64,000 bases of DNA, from assembly GCA_037976565.1 (NCBI GenBank), contig CP137680.1:310001-374000 (forward strand), read 5' to 3'. Position numbers and translations under genes: made by a program. This stretch comes from Mesocentrotus franciscanus (Eukaryota; Echinodermata; Echinoidea; Camarodonta; Strongylocentrotidae). Positions 12,101-21,934 of this stretch are shown in pieces (positions within the stretch are counted from its first letter, which is position 1; each line of letters starts with the position of its first letter). Under the pieces are notes generated by a model, which worked only from the letters and a program-made list of their open reading frames with translations, had not been told where the DNA came from and did no database searches.

Positions 12101-13938
12101 AAAACCTAATATGTACATATACATGTACATACCTCCACAGTTTGTATGTATTCCAACAAACCTCTCTGAGTGCAAAACCTTTACATGTATGTACATATAT
12201 ACATATCTCCACAGTTTGTATGTATTACAACAACCCCATCCACAACCTTTATGTACCTAGTACATGGGTCCACAGTTTGCATGTATTACCACAAACCTCT
12301 CTGAGTGCAAAACCTTTATGTGCATACATACATTGTATATCTCCATAGTTTGCATGTATTCCAACAAACCTCTCCCAGAAAAACCTACATGTACACATAC
12401 CTCCAGTTATTCCAACAACCCTGTGCAAAACCTTTATGTACATACATGTACTATACCTACATATACGCAGTTTGCATGAATTCCCGCCAATCCATCTCAG
12501 GGTTCTAAAACCTGTAGTACCATCTCCACAGTTAGCATGTATTCCCATGCCCAAACCGCTCTCAGAGTTCCAAACCTTCCAACAAACCCCTTACACAGCT
12601 ATACATTTCGAAATATCTCCAGTTACATTAGCATAGTATTCCCACAAACCCCTCTCAGAGTTCTAAAACCTGGTTGTAGTGTACTAGTAGGGTGTCTGAT
12701 CGCGCACCCGATGTTGTGTGCTAAAATCCTTCCCTTAGAGATTGCACGCATCCCTATGCAGTCTACGTGCATTGCACGATCATGCAAAATTGGTCAATGT
12801 TTTTACTACAAAATTGAGATTCAAACCTTTATCGCTTGGGATCCTGAAAGTGAAACTCAATAAATGAGGTGTCATATGAAAGAGCAGGTTTTCTCCGTAT
12901 TTCCCAAAGGGACTCACTTTGGAATTCTAAAAATAACTTGATCAAAACAGCGATTTAAACATTGTTTCCATCATAGCTCCGATCTTTGCCACTTTCCTGA
13001 AGTGAGCCCCTGAGGCTTATGTAGGGCTGGACGTAAGGATAATATCCCAGCTTTTTTTTTTCGCTAGCCCCAAGGGATCACAAGCGATAACAGTTTGAAA
13101 ATACCCTTCCCCCATTTTTTGGATCAGTTAAATTGGGAGGCGTGAGCTCCGCTCAGCCCAAACCATGGTGACAACGCGTAAAATCTGCACATGCATATGC
13201 ATTCGGACCGCGTATGTGTATTAGGCGAACAGACCCGGAAGTGGATGCACATTGAAGACAATGGATTGCTGATCGCGCTGGAGTTTGGCATGCAGCAACA
13301 CGCGTGCGCTTGCATATTGCGCAATGCAGCTGTTTAGCTATAATCAGCAAAACAAAATAACTCTGCGTGTATGTCTTTTTCGTCGATTCCGACATAAAAT
13401 TGATGATTATTACCGGATTTTAGGGGGCTGTATCTTTTGATAGAAACATCAGTGAGTCTTCAAATTGAAATGTATTACTCTGAGTGAATTATTTTTTTCA
13501 GTTATCCAACCATAATGGTGAAAAACAAACCAAAAGGGAAAATTGAAAAATCGTTCAGACACCCTACTACTAGTAAAGTCTTCTCTTTGATAATAGTCTC
13601 AACTTATAGTCTACTGTACTATATCTAATCATCAATAGATCTATCTATATCTCCATGGTTTGCATGTATTACAAACCCCTCAGGAATTAAGCCGGAAGTA
13701 AGATAACAGAGAGAGTGACTTGTAAATCTAAAGTAAAGGCCAAGGGTAAGGGTGCTGTTCATTAAAATATCTTGACTAGAAGTTGAAGTACTACTAGAAC
13801 AGTTGCTAGATAATCCTCCCTTGAGATTGGTCTAACCTGGTCCTGGGAGTCCTTCTGTGATGGCTGAGCATCGACAGATTGGGCATATTCCCCGGCTCCA
13901 ATTGAAATTCCAAACAAAAAGTCAAAGTAGGCATGCAT
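1..13938 (-). CDS. SET domain / zinc finger / tyrosine-recombinase-like / Myb-like composite protein gene (3' end outside window)
   Basis: Spliced model, read on the minus strand: exons 13,938-13,837 (tentative), 8,738-8,648, 7,961-7,809, one unresolved SET exon, 6,480-3,124, 2,127-2,038, 1,480-1,352 and 136-1. All junctions use GT-AG and the phases agree (0, 1, then 1-1 for the symmetric 3' exons). Domain order: SET of KMT5A type (GRAVFAGKNFHKGDF, then DAT, NH and YDYG motifs); 13 repeats of 33 residues; an acidic SD-rich stretch; C2H2 and C2HC zinc-binding motifs; a tyrosine-recombinase-like C-terminal domain; an acidic K-rich exon in two tandem copies; and a Myb/SANT-like segment (KRKWTAKEKAAVYRHL). 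Composite proteins with these parts are known as uncharacterised proteins in fish and marine invertebrates. Nuclear chromatin or DNA binding is inferred, not shown. Two one-base frame breaks at about 3,580 and 3,460 mean it is either a decaying copy or a gene with assembly errors. A weak candidate for the missing exon is 6,793-6,760, which fits both phases but not the expected SET strand. Confidence 0.75.
140..1150. other. Last visible intron of the SET gene: nothing coding supported
   Basis: Intron between the 1,352 donor and the 137 acceptor. It contains a purine-rich stretch (910-990, GAGGAG repeats) and a G-run at 1,106-1,115. The Pro/Ser-rich open frame on the minus strand at 1,011-703 comes from this low-complexity tract and has no supporting splice signals. 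Confidence 0.6.
1352..1480 (-). CDS. SET composite gene, acidic exon copy B
   Basis: A 129-base symmetric phase 1-1 exon with a TTGCAG acceptor and a GCTG|GTAAGA donor. It encodes (V)IQDDELDLDDSGLDGPTVEK, then KKRTLDLSLSNSSCKKAKT. Compared with copy A it carries 13 extra codons in the middle. The KKKR and KKAK clusters next to an acidic patch could serve as a nuclear localisation signal; that is inference. Confidence 0.75.
2038..2127 (-). CDS. SET composite gene, acidic exon copy A
   Basis: A 90-base symmetric phase 1-1 exon with a TTGCAG acceptor and an ACTG|GTAAGA donor. It encodes (V)IQDDELDSDESGTEDPTVGK, then KNSCKKTFT. It is the shorter of two homologous exons, the other being at 1,480-1,352. 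Both begin with the same IQDDELD peptide and have matching intron flanks, so they arose by local duplication. Being symmetric, either can be skipped or both used without changing frame. Confidence 0.75.
3124..6480 (-). CDS. SET composite gene, large central exon (SET-C, repeats, zinc motifs, recombinase-like domain)
   Basis: The exon opens after a TTAATAG acceptor with (x)CDATEEPESGPKLARLCNHG, then NSKMK and ENEEILYDYG: the SET-C block, keeping the NH pair that closes the cofactor site and the catalytic YDYG. A 13-copy repeat follows (6,290-4,990), then an acidic Asp/Ser region (YDSDKDEDPDY), zinc motif 1 (CLYC...HLRTMH, 4,795-4,735) and zinc motif 2 (CQHC...KHRC, 4,552-4,496). From about 4,400 down to 3,150 is a tyrosine-recombinase-like domain: Arg I in KRQGE (3,735), Arg II in TRLR (3,370), His in MGHD (3,288) and the Tyr nucleophile position in RDFYRLP (3,260). 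The canonical HxxR has Thr in place of His. The reading frame breaks by one base near 3,575-3,588 and again near 3,455-3,467, so only the first 944 residues after an internal Met are continuous. Confidence 0.85.
4990..6290 (-). repeat. 99-bp tandem repeat coding for a 33-residue unit, 13 copies
   Basis: Thirteen head-to-tail copies in frame within the central exon, each like APVPEC(L/M)(T/N)(D/S)KDRDGQS followed by a QTSQAS-type linker. Two unit types alternate irregularly: LTDKD...TSQAS and MNSKD...TPPAS. Since 99 is divisible by 3, gain or loss of a unit keeps the frame. The Pro/Ala, Cys and acidic content suggests a flexible spacer between the SET domain and the zinc motifs. Confidence 0.95.
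6860..7460. repeat. Dispersed TGACCTTGACCTCTGACC-type repeat in SET gene intron
   Basis: Two imperfect direct copies (7,160-7,270 and 7,280-7,400) of a block with GTGACCTTGACC, ACTTTGTACCAAGTTTGGT and TTGAAGGACnTCGAGTCTA. Sequence of this style is widespread in marine invertebrate genomes. No coding sign. Confidence 0.55.
7809..7961 (-). CDS. SET composite gene, N-terminal half of SET domain
   Basis: Acceptor CTTGCAG at 7,962 and donor G|GTAACT at 7,808. It encodes (G)RAVFAGKNFHKGDFLLWYKG, then ILLDAAEARSGKRGRS. This is the SET-N block that forms part of the S-adenosylmethionine pocket: GxGVxA-like loop, F-x-x-G-D-F, then W/Y-x-G and the AEA helix. Frame and order match the KMT5A group of lysine methyltransferases. 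The exon ends in a Ser/Gly-rich tail (SSDTSLTGWGKSGG) where the SET-I strand should begin; that next exon is not securely placed. Confidence 0.8.
8150..8585 (-). repeat. Dispersed repeat ending in GCCTCCG/ATAATGCCTCCC, minus orientation
   Basis: The block ends with ACAGACAGATGGATGGACAG and ATAATGCCTCCCGG...CGGAGGCATAAG. In reverse complement it matches the start of the repeat at 63,340 (GCCTCCGCTAC...GGCATTATG...GTCCGTC). It carries GACCTTTGACC-type text internally. Probably a dispersed mobile repeat of unknown class. Confidence 0.55.
8648..8738 (-). CDS. SET composite gene, pre-SET linker exon
   Basis: Bounded by a TAG acceptor (8,741-8,739) and a G|GTAGTT donor. The peptide ERKTRRKKTSEQMFQDKDQ, then EGFYVKYLEKK, leads directly into the GRAVFAG start of the SET domain in the next exon; the Gly codon is split by the intron. 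The D-x-x-x-E-G-F-x-V-x-Y-L-x-x-K-G pattern is what comes just before the SET core in KMT5A-like proteins. The first half is strongly basic. Confidence 0.75.
9039..9765. mobile_element. Non-coding element with 16-bp terminal inverted repeats
   Basis: CCCTAACTAGGCGGGG at 9,039 is matched exactly by its reverse complement CCCCGCCTAGTTAGGG ending at 9,765. The 727-base interior has no open frame of note. The right end carries a long C run (9,742-9,753). No clear target-site duplication is visible. It lies in the tentative first intron of the SET gene. Confidence 0.75.
10440..10640. repeat. Purine-rich GAAGGTGAAGGAGGA low-complexity tract
   Basis: Degenerate GAAGGn/GATGAAGG repeats. The minus strand is open here (Ser/Pro-rich, 10,714-10,313) and has an acceptor-like TTTACAG just upstream, but no convincing donor and no recognisable domain, so it is annotated as a repeat. 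Confidence 0.6.
11215..12690. repeat. Dense array of the CTCCACAGTTTGCATGTATT repeat
   Basis: At least a dozen degenerate units of about 70-100 bases in two blocks (11,215-11,470 and 11,800-12,690). Typical unit: CTCCACAGTTTGTATGTATT, then CCAACAAACCTCTCTGAG, TGCAAAACCTTTATGTAC and one or more ACATGTAC palindromes. Short open frames here are by-products of the repeat. Isolated units also occur at 13,655 and 14,535. Confidence 0.8.
12690..13564. mobile_element. 875-bp element with GGGTGTCTGA terminal inverted repeats
   Basis: The left end GGGTGTCTGATCG and right end CGTTCAGACACCC are near-perfect inverted repeats, flanked by TAGTA on the left and TACTACTAG on the right, consistent with a TA or slightly longer duplicated target. 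The interior includes an alternating purine-pyrimidine stretch and GCGCAT-rich text but no transposase frame, so it appears non-autonomous. It sits at the end of the CTCCACAG repeat array. Confidence 0.75.
13837..13938 (-). CDS. Tentative first coding exon of the SET composite gene
   Basis: An ATG at 13,938 opens 34 codons (MHAYFDFLFGISIGAGEY, then AQSVDAQPSQKDSQDQ) and ends at a CAG|GTTAGA donor in phase 0. That phase matches the next exon at 8,738, which also starts in phase 0, and the hydrophilic, Q/D-rich end passes smoothly into its basic start. The cost is an intron of about 5 kb. No homology is visible, so this rests on start codon, donor and phase only. Confidence 0.4.
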
Positions 13939-14616
13939 TCTCCAACGAAGGCTAAATCACACTCACACTGCACTGACGGTCACACTCACAGGCTATCAGT
14001 ATCATTACCATTAATAATTTATCATACAGAATAGTTAGATCTAGATCTAAGTTAGATGTGTAACTTAGTCTTAGGGGAACTGAAAGCTCGATAATGCCAA
14101 TTTCTAACATGAACAATAAAGTTTCAACCCTGATTTATTCATAACGTGTTTTCTCAACTTACCATATTGGTTATCACCTCCAAATAATTCCAATTAAAAA
14201 GGTAGCATGCTTCCAATTCCGGTTCCGAAATGTGTACGAACTAGGGTCTAGTATACGCGCGCGGTATGTACGTATATACGGCATAGTACTAGTGACGAAT
14301 TCGGTTCTCGCGCGCGCGCTAAGATCGAGCCGTGATCGATGTCTTTGTATACCACGAGGGGGCGCTAGATCCATTTTATTATACACAAATTATTATTTTA
14401 AAAAAATCCTCGGGTAAAAGTAAGCACACTTTCTGACACAGAACTGGGAAATCGTGGAACCGTCCTGATTGCACTGGAACGTTGAGGGGGTAGTTCTAAG
14501 ACATTGAAATTCACAAAAACTGTTCAAAGACAACCGGGGAGCTCCACAGTTGCGTGTGTCTCCACAGTTAGAAGGTGTGTATTCACACCATTCTCCCCAG
14601 TTTACATGGATTACAA

Positions 14617-14617
<1 letters not shown>

Positions 14618-14659
<42 letters not shown>
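14618..14659. repeat. (CA)n microsatellite
   Basis: About 20 CA units, preceded by a CTCCACAG-type repeat fragment. Confidence 0.95.
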
Positions 14660-14660
<1 letters not shown>

Positions 14661-15382
14661 CCTTGCATAGTAAATCAAAGCAACCTTAACTCAAGAAAGT
14701 GTATAATACACGAGTACATACCACAGTCCGGATAAAGGTCCTATACAATTATTTGTAAATCTTGACTGAATTGCTTCCACAACGACTCTCCTCTTTCTCG
14801 AACGAATTACATGTATCTTTATCCAGTATTGTGTAGAAGGTGTATTCTGGAAGTAGCGCAACGCTGCACGACGTGATACAACCAGTCAAACAACTACCAG
14901 TAAATATATAAAATTAATCTGTGTAGCAGGATCTATATGAAAACTACCCTCATTATCATACAGTCTGTATTTCAACGAATGTACACCAGTGCAGTTACTA
15001 CACAATGCAATGTTGCTTTTTTTTTCAGCGTCCTCTTTTTAATACCGCTATAGAAAAGACCTGGCCCAACCCACGGAAGAGTGGCTTTCTTTCAAAGGGT
15101 AAACATCTTATAGTTGAATGCTCTCAAGTCTCCTTCGAGCTAAGACTTCGTTTGTTTAGATTGAGTATGAAATCCAATCTATGCTTATAATACATGAATT
15201 AATGAACCAACATTGTCTTAATTCAAGCCATGTTTAGGCAGCGTTAGGCAAGGTGGTTCAGAGAAATAGCTAAAATACGGTACATGATGTAAGTAAATAA
15301 TGATACATAACTCCCATATTATGTTTTATGGGCAATGTGCAATTTCTCGAAACTCTACCTCCCTTTCTGAATCCATTTCTCT

Positions 15383-15390
<8 letters not shown>

Positions 15391-15427
<37 letters not shown>
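15391..15427. repeat. (CT)n microsatellite
   Basis: Nearly pure CT run with one TTCT interruption. Confidence 0.9.
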
Positions 15428-15899
15428 CCCTTCAAATTGATCATCGAAGTAATGCACCTCCTCTTCCTCCAGACAGAAAACTCTTTGAATGAATCTACAT
15501 GTGCATTTTTTTAATTTCTTCATATATTTTCCTTGCCATGCATGTGTACATGTACGAGCATCTTCTTTTTCTACAAACACCAATGCATGCATATACAAAA
15601 ACAAAAAATATATATATACATGCACAGGCCCAATCTGTTTTTAAACCTGAGAAGATAAACACCATATGTTACGAAAGAAGTTACTGGTAGGAAACTCCTA
15701 TATATTGAAGTATTCCAAGGTGGAGATTTGAACTTACTCGTTCTACAGTGGATTGAATTGTTTGTCCAGATTTCACATTTATTTAGTGTGTATTCCCACT
15801 ACAAAACGAAGTGACTCCTAACATGACTCCTAAAAAAAGTGAATTACCACTCCAAAAAATAATTATTCCTTAAATGACTCCTAAAATATTCACACTTCT

Positions 15900-16510
15900 T
15901 CTAGGTGCCCCCTCCCCATTATTTCGTGTACCCCCAAAGTGCCCCTTTTTACATAGAAAAGGTGCTCCTTTTATTTCAGATAAGTGTCCCTTATCTTTCA
16001 AATAGATGCCTGTTCCACATTCTTATAAGTACCCCTTTTTACCTCTGATAATTGCCCCTATTCAAACCTGAGAGGTTCCCCTTTTACTTTGACAAAGTGC
16101 CCCTTATTCTTTTTAGTATAATAGCCCCTTCCCCTTCTCATAAATGCCCCTTATCACCTCTTATAAATGTCCCTATTTAAATCTGATAGGTGCCTCTTTT
16201 TTTGTACAAATGCCCCTTTTCCTTTATTAGTACCCCTTTTCATCTCTGGTAACCTCACAACTTGCAACCTAACAAAATTTGTGCTCCATCTCTTCGCTCG
16301 CTCGCTCGCTCATGAATATTCAATCCATCACACCCAACTGCAAAGTATAGAGAGAAACAATTATTGAAATCATCCCTGTTAATGTAATTACAATGTAAAG
16401 GTACATACCACTGTGTAAAAATTGTATTCTTTCACTTTTAGTTTTTCCTTTGTAGGTGCCCCCTTTTTGTGCGTGCCCCCCCCTTCAAAGATGCTCTGCC
16501 CCCTATTTAA
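15900..16510. repeat. Degenerate TGCCCCTTTT minisatellite
   Basis: More than fifteen occurrences of GTGCCCC(T)TTTn spaced about 25-40 bases apart, with linkers such as ACCTCTGATAAnT. Copies are strongly diverged. A (CTCG)n run sits at 16,297-16,312. Confidence 0.75.
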
Positions 16511-18080
16511 AACCACTTGACTATATGACACTCATACCTCTTTAATCATTTTGCTTTCATTTTGTCGTTTTTCTTTCCAGTTTCTTCCTTGCTTCCGTTT
16601 TATAAGCCTTTTTTAAAATTTTAATAACGCCCAAATTATAATTTAAACGCACGAACCACTGATAAAAATGTTATGCCCATAATATGTCTGCCTATTTTGC
16701 AGTGTTGCACTTTGTCTATCGTATAGGTCTATCGCCATCTACGATGTAGATACCGGTATGGTACGTGCACACACAGCGTCTAGTCGAGTCGAATCTAAAT
16801 TATAGAAACTATACAGTGCATGCAGTGATACAGCTACAGTGCATGCGATATGCCAGCACAGCACATACAAAAGCTGCGCTACGTGAACTCAAACGCGGAA
16901 ATGAATGGACATTGATAACAAGTATAAGCTTATTTTCCTCGAAACGACAATGAGTTTATTTGAGGTACGTACATTTTGATAGGTAATATAATTTTTATTT
17001 TCTGAATTCTAAATTACATCTCTAGTAGTCCGCCATAAAGTAATATTTTCTTGTGTATATGTAGTGTTCGAATGGAGTTACTCCGTTTTTAGTGAACGGG
17101 AATCGGGCTTCTTCCCCCCGCCAGCGTCGGCATGTATTTGGCTGAAACATCGTTAGACTGGAGAGATTCCCGACCGCCTACAGGCTACACATCACATTGT
17201 CCACCTGTGCTGCATGCTGTGATGTGACGGAGAGCACATTGGTCAATAGACCGAAAGCTTCAGTCTCTGATATCGACGGTTGTTCCGCTGAGATTGCATC
17301 TGGCTCCTCTGACCGCCTCTATACATAGACTGAAGTACGTCAATGGGGTAGTGTGGGGAACGAATGGTTCAGTTCGGCCGGACCGCGATGAATGAGATAT
17401 GCAACGAGTTTTTCACTCTTTACGTCTTCATATATCCACTTTGGCTGCAATATTACACTGAATTTTATTAAAAATTAAAAATAACACAGGAATATCTACT
17501 TTGACTTACGAAAGCTTGCTCATTTAGATCCTAAATTAATGATTAATCCGAGAAAGTCTTGTAGTCAACAAGATTTGTTGTCAGCCATCTTGGTTTAAGT
17601 TGATGAATATTCATTTTTTCTTTTCGAACGTCCAATAGCTACGTATGAGTCAGCCCGGCTTGAGCCGGTGATGTTTGAATATTCATAAGCCCAATATCAA
17701 ACACGTGCTCTGATTGGCCATTGGGCTTGTTTTGGTCGGTTGACCGGAAATATATCGGGCGGGTCATGTCATAGATTACCAGTTCGAATGCATGAACGTA
17801 CCGTTTCCTGGTTCTGAGATAAAAATTGGATAATTCATATACGTAAGTCCGTAAATTTTGCATTTAGAAATAATTCATTAAAAAATTGATAACTGTACAT
17901 AGGAGAAAAATAGACATAGTATTTTTGTATCTGATTTATAAATCAGAAAATTAGATCTAAATAAAGAAAATCGTGGGAGAAAGTTTCGGGGTAAAAAGTG
18001 TGTCACAATCGGCTCAATCTCTCCCCGTGGTGCGAGCCGTATGGGGTACCGTCTGTGTATGGGGAATGTCAACAAATGTC
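16500..18080. other. Intergenic region with CCAAT-like and GC-rich islands
   Basis: No open frame with splice or domain support. The interval 17,080-17,400 is richer in CpG and 17,690-17,760 has GATTGGCC (inverted CCAAT) next to TGACCGG motifs, which could belong to a promoter or to an old mobile element. I cannot tell which. Confidence 0.35.
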
Positions 18081-18702
18081 AGTTTTATTAAAGAATGACC
18101 CATACCAGACGGTTATTTCTGTCTAATTGGTCAATAACTCAATGTGATGAATATCATTTCTTAGTTTAAAAAAGGGCTTTAGTTCAGTTGAATATAAACT
18201 TATGTATTGAAAGGTAAATTTTATGATTTTTTAGTGTTTAAACTTATTTTTTAATAAAGTTAAACAATTTTTTTTTAAATGCTGTTGAGTGTAATCTGCA
18301 TATCTGTTGAAAGGAACAAAGAATGTTGAACGATCATCATCATGGCCATGGCTGACGAACAATTGTACTTGGTAGTTTGATTGACTTAGTCTTAGAGGGA
18401 GTACTGTACCGGTACAGTACATGTATGTAGGTACGGGGTGAAATTGACAACTACAGTCTAGAGGAGACAGAGAGTGAGCAGAAGGGTAAGATTATCTAAT
18501 GTTAGAAATATGTGTTTGCACAAGTCAAATGGACATGGATGTGACTTAAGTAATGCTAATACTAGTACCACTACTACAACACCAGCTGTCCAGCATGTCC
18601 AGTGAAGCCGAGTTTAGAGGAATTCTTAACTTCAAATTAAAGTGATGGTTTTTTAATAGACAGAAATAACCATCTGCTATGGGGAATCATTAAATAAAAC
18701 GA
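18080..18702. mobile_element. Possible element bounded by 40-bp imperfect inverted repeats
   Basis: AGACGGTTATTTCTGTCT (about 18,106-18,123) is matched in inverse orientation by AGACAGAAATAACCATCT (18,658-18,675), with flanking ATGACCCATA / TATGGGGAATCAT also pairing. About 540 bases lie between. No duplicated target is clear. Confidence 0.5.
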
Positions 18703-19771
18703 CTTCACACCTTCGTGTGCGGTCGTGAAAAGAAAGTGGAAGGTCATGTGAATATGCATGTTAAGGACGCAACCTTTCAGGTTTTCACAAAGTGTTGGGT
18801 AACTTGGACCAGAATATATGTAGATGAGAGGGGTACATGTACATGTATTTCACAAACATTACCCCCGACATTGGTGAATAAAGGGGCATGTTTTTACAAA
18901 AGGTCGGTAACGTAACCAACCAACCCTACGCGATTAACCCGATGATTCGAAGTAAGCAAAATGAAACTGATGTTTGACTTGTCTTGTCAACCTTGCCCAT
19001 ACTAAAAACAGAATCCCATGTTGGTGGAATGATCATGGGGACATACAATGTAATCTAGCCTAAAGCTAATCTCCAGTTTCTCTCTGTTTCTAAGAGATAC
19101 TCCCATGTGCACTCTCATGTGTGGGTAAGCAATGGAATCCAATGACTGGGGTAATAATAATTACAATGGAAAGTGCTTAGAAACACAGTATTAGAAGAGC
19201 TTCAAATAGACCCCACTTCAGTCTGTAAATAAAATGTCCTCCATATTATTCTCTGTGATATATTACACTAGCAGGACCCGTGGAAAATCCACGGGATTCT
19301 AGGGAGGGTGGGGGTTGAAAATAGATATGTGCTAACGATTATTATTATCAATATTATTATATATTTTTTTTAATTTATTTTTATTTTTTAATAATATTTT
19401 TAAAGATAATTTCTTTTTATCATTTTATAATTTTTCTTCTTCTTTTCATTAATATTGTACTCGTTAGAATATCAACCTTTTGTTTGCTGTCCCATGTATC
19501 ATTTTGAATTTTTTTATAAATATGTATCATGTAATAAAACTTGAAAATTGGAAGAAAACAGTGAAATCAATAAGTTGTAATTAAAATTGATGCATATATT
19601 TTAGACTAATACTTTCTTTTTACTTTCGTTAATTACGATTATTGTCGTCACTTAAATTCGTTCCTACTTTTTCACTATCCCTTTCCGGATCCTCACTCTC
19701 GTTATCTATACGAATATTGTTGTCATGCATGCACTGAAAATAATATACAAATATACAAATATAAAATGACA

Positions 19772-19897
19772 CTCGAGGATCTAGCTAAAACTATTCGCAT
19801 CGAAGGAACATCAAATCGTATTATATTCTCCCGAGGGCCATCGCGGCCGGGAGTACTATTGATGTTCCTGAGTGCGAATAGTTTTAGCTTGTTCGAG
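19772..19897. other. Strong 126-base imperfect hairpin
   Basis: Nested complementary arms in order: CTCGA, AGCTAAAACTATTCGCA, AGGAACATCAA, CTCCCG, then a GGCCATCGCGGC top, then CGGGAG, TTGATGTTCCT, TGCGAATAGTTTTAGCT, TCGAG. The two long arms are perfect 17- and 11-base matches separated by small internal loops. It may be a foldback element or a structured transcript. Confidence 0.85.
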
Positions 19898-20099
19898 AAT
19901 GAGTCATTGTATATTTGTTTTATATCCCTTCCACCCAGGCGCGGATCAAGGATTCCTTAGGGGCCCAAATTTGAAGTTATGCGAGCCAAATATTGGTACG
20001 TAATGAGCAAAAACGTTTTTTTTGGGGAAGGCGGGGCAGACAAAACATCCGCATCACCCCACTCTTACATGCAAGCCCCGCTCAACGTTTTCATAGTGA

Positions 20100-20400
20100 T
20101 TCGGGGTCAAGGGCGGAGCCCCAGAAGCTCAGGGTTTTAGGCATTAAATTACGGTCAGATAAGCATCCAGGGTCCGCCTTAGGGCCATTGAGTGGGTCCA
20201 GGGGGCAGAGCCACCGGAAGTTCAGGGTTTTTAGGCATTTAATTACGGTCAGATGAGTATAATTTGATACCTTATTTGTGGCACTGGCAGGTCACTCATT
20301 GGCGTGGGGTCCAGGGGGCGGAGCCCCAGAAGCTCAGGGTTTTAGGCATTTAATCACGGTCAGATGAGCATATTTTGATACCTCATTATTTTGTGACACT
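20100..20400. repeat. Three-copy minisatellite of about 100-110 bp
   Basis: Three direct copies of GGGGCGGAGCCCCAGAAGCT, then CAGGGTTTTAGGCATTTAAT and TACGGTCAGATGAGCAT. The second and third copies also share GATACCT...GTG(A/G)CACTGGCAGGTCACT. The first copy is the most diverged. Confidence 0.85.
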
Positions 20401-20754
20401 GGCAGGTCACTATTTTTCTTTCTTTCTCTCTTTCTTTCTATTTCTCTTTAATATACTTTTTCCACAAAAAGTGGGGAGGGGTGGAGCTCGAGCCCTCCGA
20501 GCCCTGCCATTCCGCGGACCCTGACATGTAGGCCTCTAAATAAGTATATTTTTGCCCGACTGTAAATTTGGGAATTTGTCATTTTCCAACAAACGCAATC
20601 AAAAGTATAATGTACTAAAAATCTCGGAAAATTATGTCATTTCAGCAACATTTGTAAATCACCGGTATCGAATTAGAAATAAACCACGTTTAAATTTCAT
20701 TTGGGGCAGGCCCCAAGCACCCAAGCCCCGTCAGTATGCAAGCGCCCCCGATCT

Positions 20755-21340
20755 ACACCTTGTTGGCGGGAAAAATCGCAACTGATCTCCCCTACCTTTC
20801 TTCTTTCTCTTTTTTTCTTTCTTTCCCTTCCCTTCTTTCTCTCTCTTTTAGGAGTGCTGGGGGAAGGGACGCAAGGGCCGATTCACACGTTTTTGGCGGG
20901 ATTAATCGCAACTGATCTCCCCTTCTTTTCACCCTTTTCTTTTCTTCTTACTCTTTTTTTGTTCCATTTTAGCTCTCTTTTGTTGGCGGGGCGGGGCGGG
21001 GAGAGGCAAGGTTTTTGGCCCTCGATTCACAACTTGTTGGCGAGAAAATTGCAACTGATATCCCCTTCTTTTCCTTTCTTCCTCTTTTTTCTTTCTCTTT
21101 ATCTCCTCTTTTCCTTTTTCTTTCCCTTTCCTTCCTTCTCTCTTATTTTGTTGATGAGGGGTGGGGGAGGCAACAGCCCGGGAGGCAAGGCCCTTTCGCG
21201 CCCCCCATCTCCTTCTTATTTACACCTTTTCTTTTCTTCTTCCTCTTCTTTCTTTCCCTTTCTCTCCCTTTTCCCTTCTTTTCCTTCTTTCTCTCTTTTT
21301 TTTCTTTGCTGGGAGGGGGACCAAGGCCCCTGCCCCCATG
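20755..21340. repeat. Tandem pyrimidine-rich repeat, about 130-150 bp unit
   Basis: At least three copies start with TTGGCGGGAAAAATCGCAAC and TGATCTCCCCTTCTTTT, followed by long CTTTC-rich tracts and a GGGGAGG-type end (20,762, 20,891, 21,035; a fourth degraded near 21,205). The open frames that cross it are low-complexity Phe/Ser/Leu strings and are not genes. Confidence 0.8.
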
Positions 21341-21934
21341 GATCCGCGCCTCCTTCCACCTGTAGGCCTATCATTCCTTGCACACTTCTGTAATAGCATG
21401 TACGTACCGTACTCACATTCACATCACATTCAAAAAGAAATAAAGAAAACAACAATTGCACGGCTCAAACATGAAACATCGAATGATCTAAATACACGCT
21501 ATATACAGGTACTACATGCAGTATATGTAGAGTGCTGCAGTTACTGCATAGGTTAAATTGCATTGTGTGAGCGCCGTGACTGGCCTGACACCGCAGGAGT
21601 TGCCCGTGCGGAGGCATGTGATATTACCTAAGCTCGCTGAATTTTTCTTCTCTTCAGTTATATGGTCTCGACATTTACAATCTATTTGCGTTATTATTGT
21701 TGTGATTTCAATGTAGTTTTCATAAAAAGACCAATAAAGCAGAAGCTTGGACTATGATTATGTTGGCATGGTCCACAGAATTTGTACAAATATATTCAAA
21801 GTAAAGATTTTACGCGAAAAATCGGACTGTTTGTGCCAATATATTGTAACCGTCGCACGAATTATCTCGACTGTGTGTGTACGTGTGTGAGCGTAGAACC
21901 ACGTATTACGTTGACGTCAGTTTGGCTGATGCGT

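Larger units (their letters stand above)
14000..15890. other. Intergenic stretch upstream of the SET gene
   Basis: No gene supported. It contains CG-alternating runs (14,262-14,272 and 14,309-14,320) that might mark the upstream region of the minus-strand gene, the (CA)n tract, and a (CT)n tract at 15,391-15,427. An exon-like block at 15,027-15,098 (TTTTTTTTTCAG before, GGTAAAC after) has no recognisable product. Confidence 0.5.

Noticed and set aside
15005..15190. Exon-like block after TTTTTTTTTCAG with a GGTAAAC donor
   Set aside because: The peptide shows no recognisable domain and there is no neighbour exon in the 7 kb around it. Splice-like words are common by chance.
20701..21556. Open frames up to 230 codons
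   Set aside because: Phe/Leu/Ser strings read from pyrimidine tracts in a tandem repeat.
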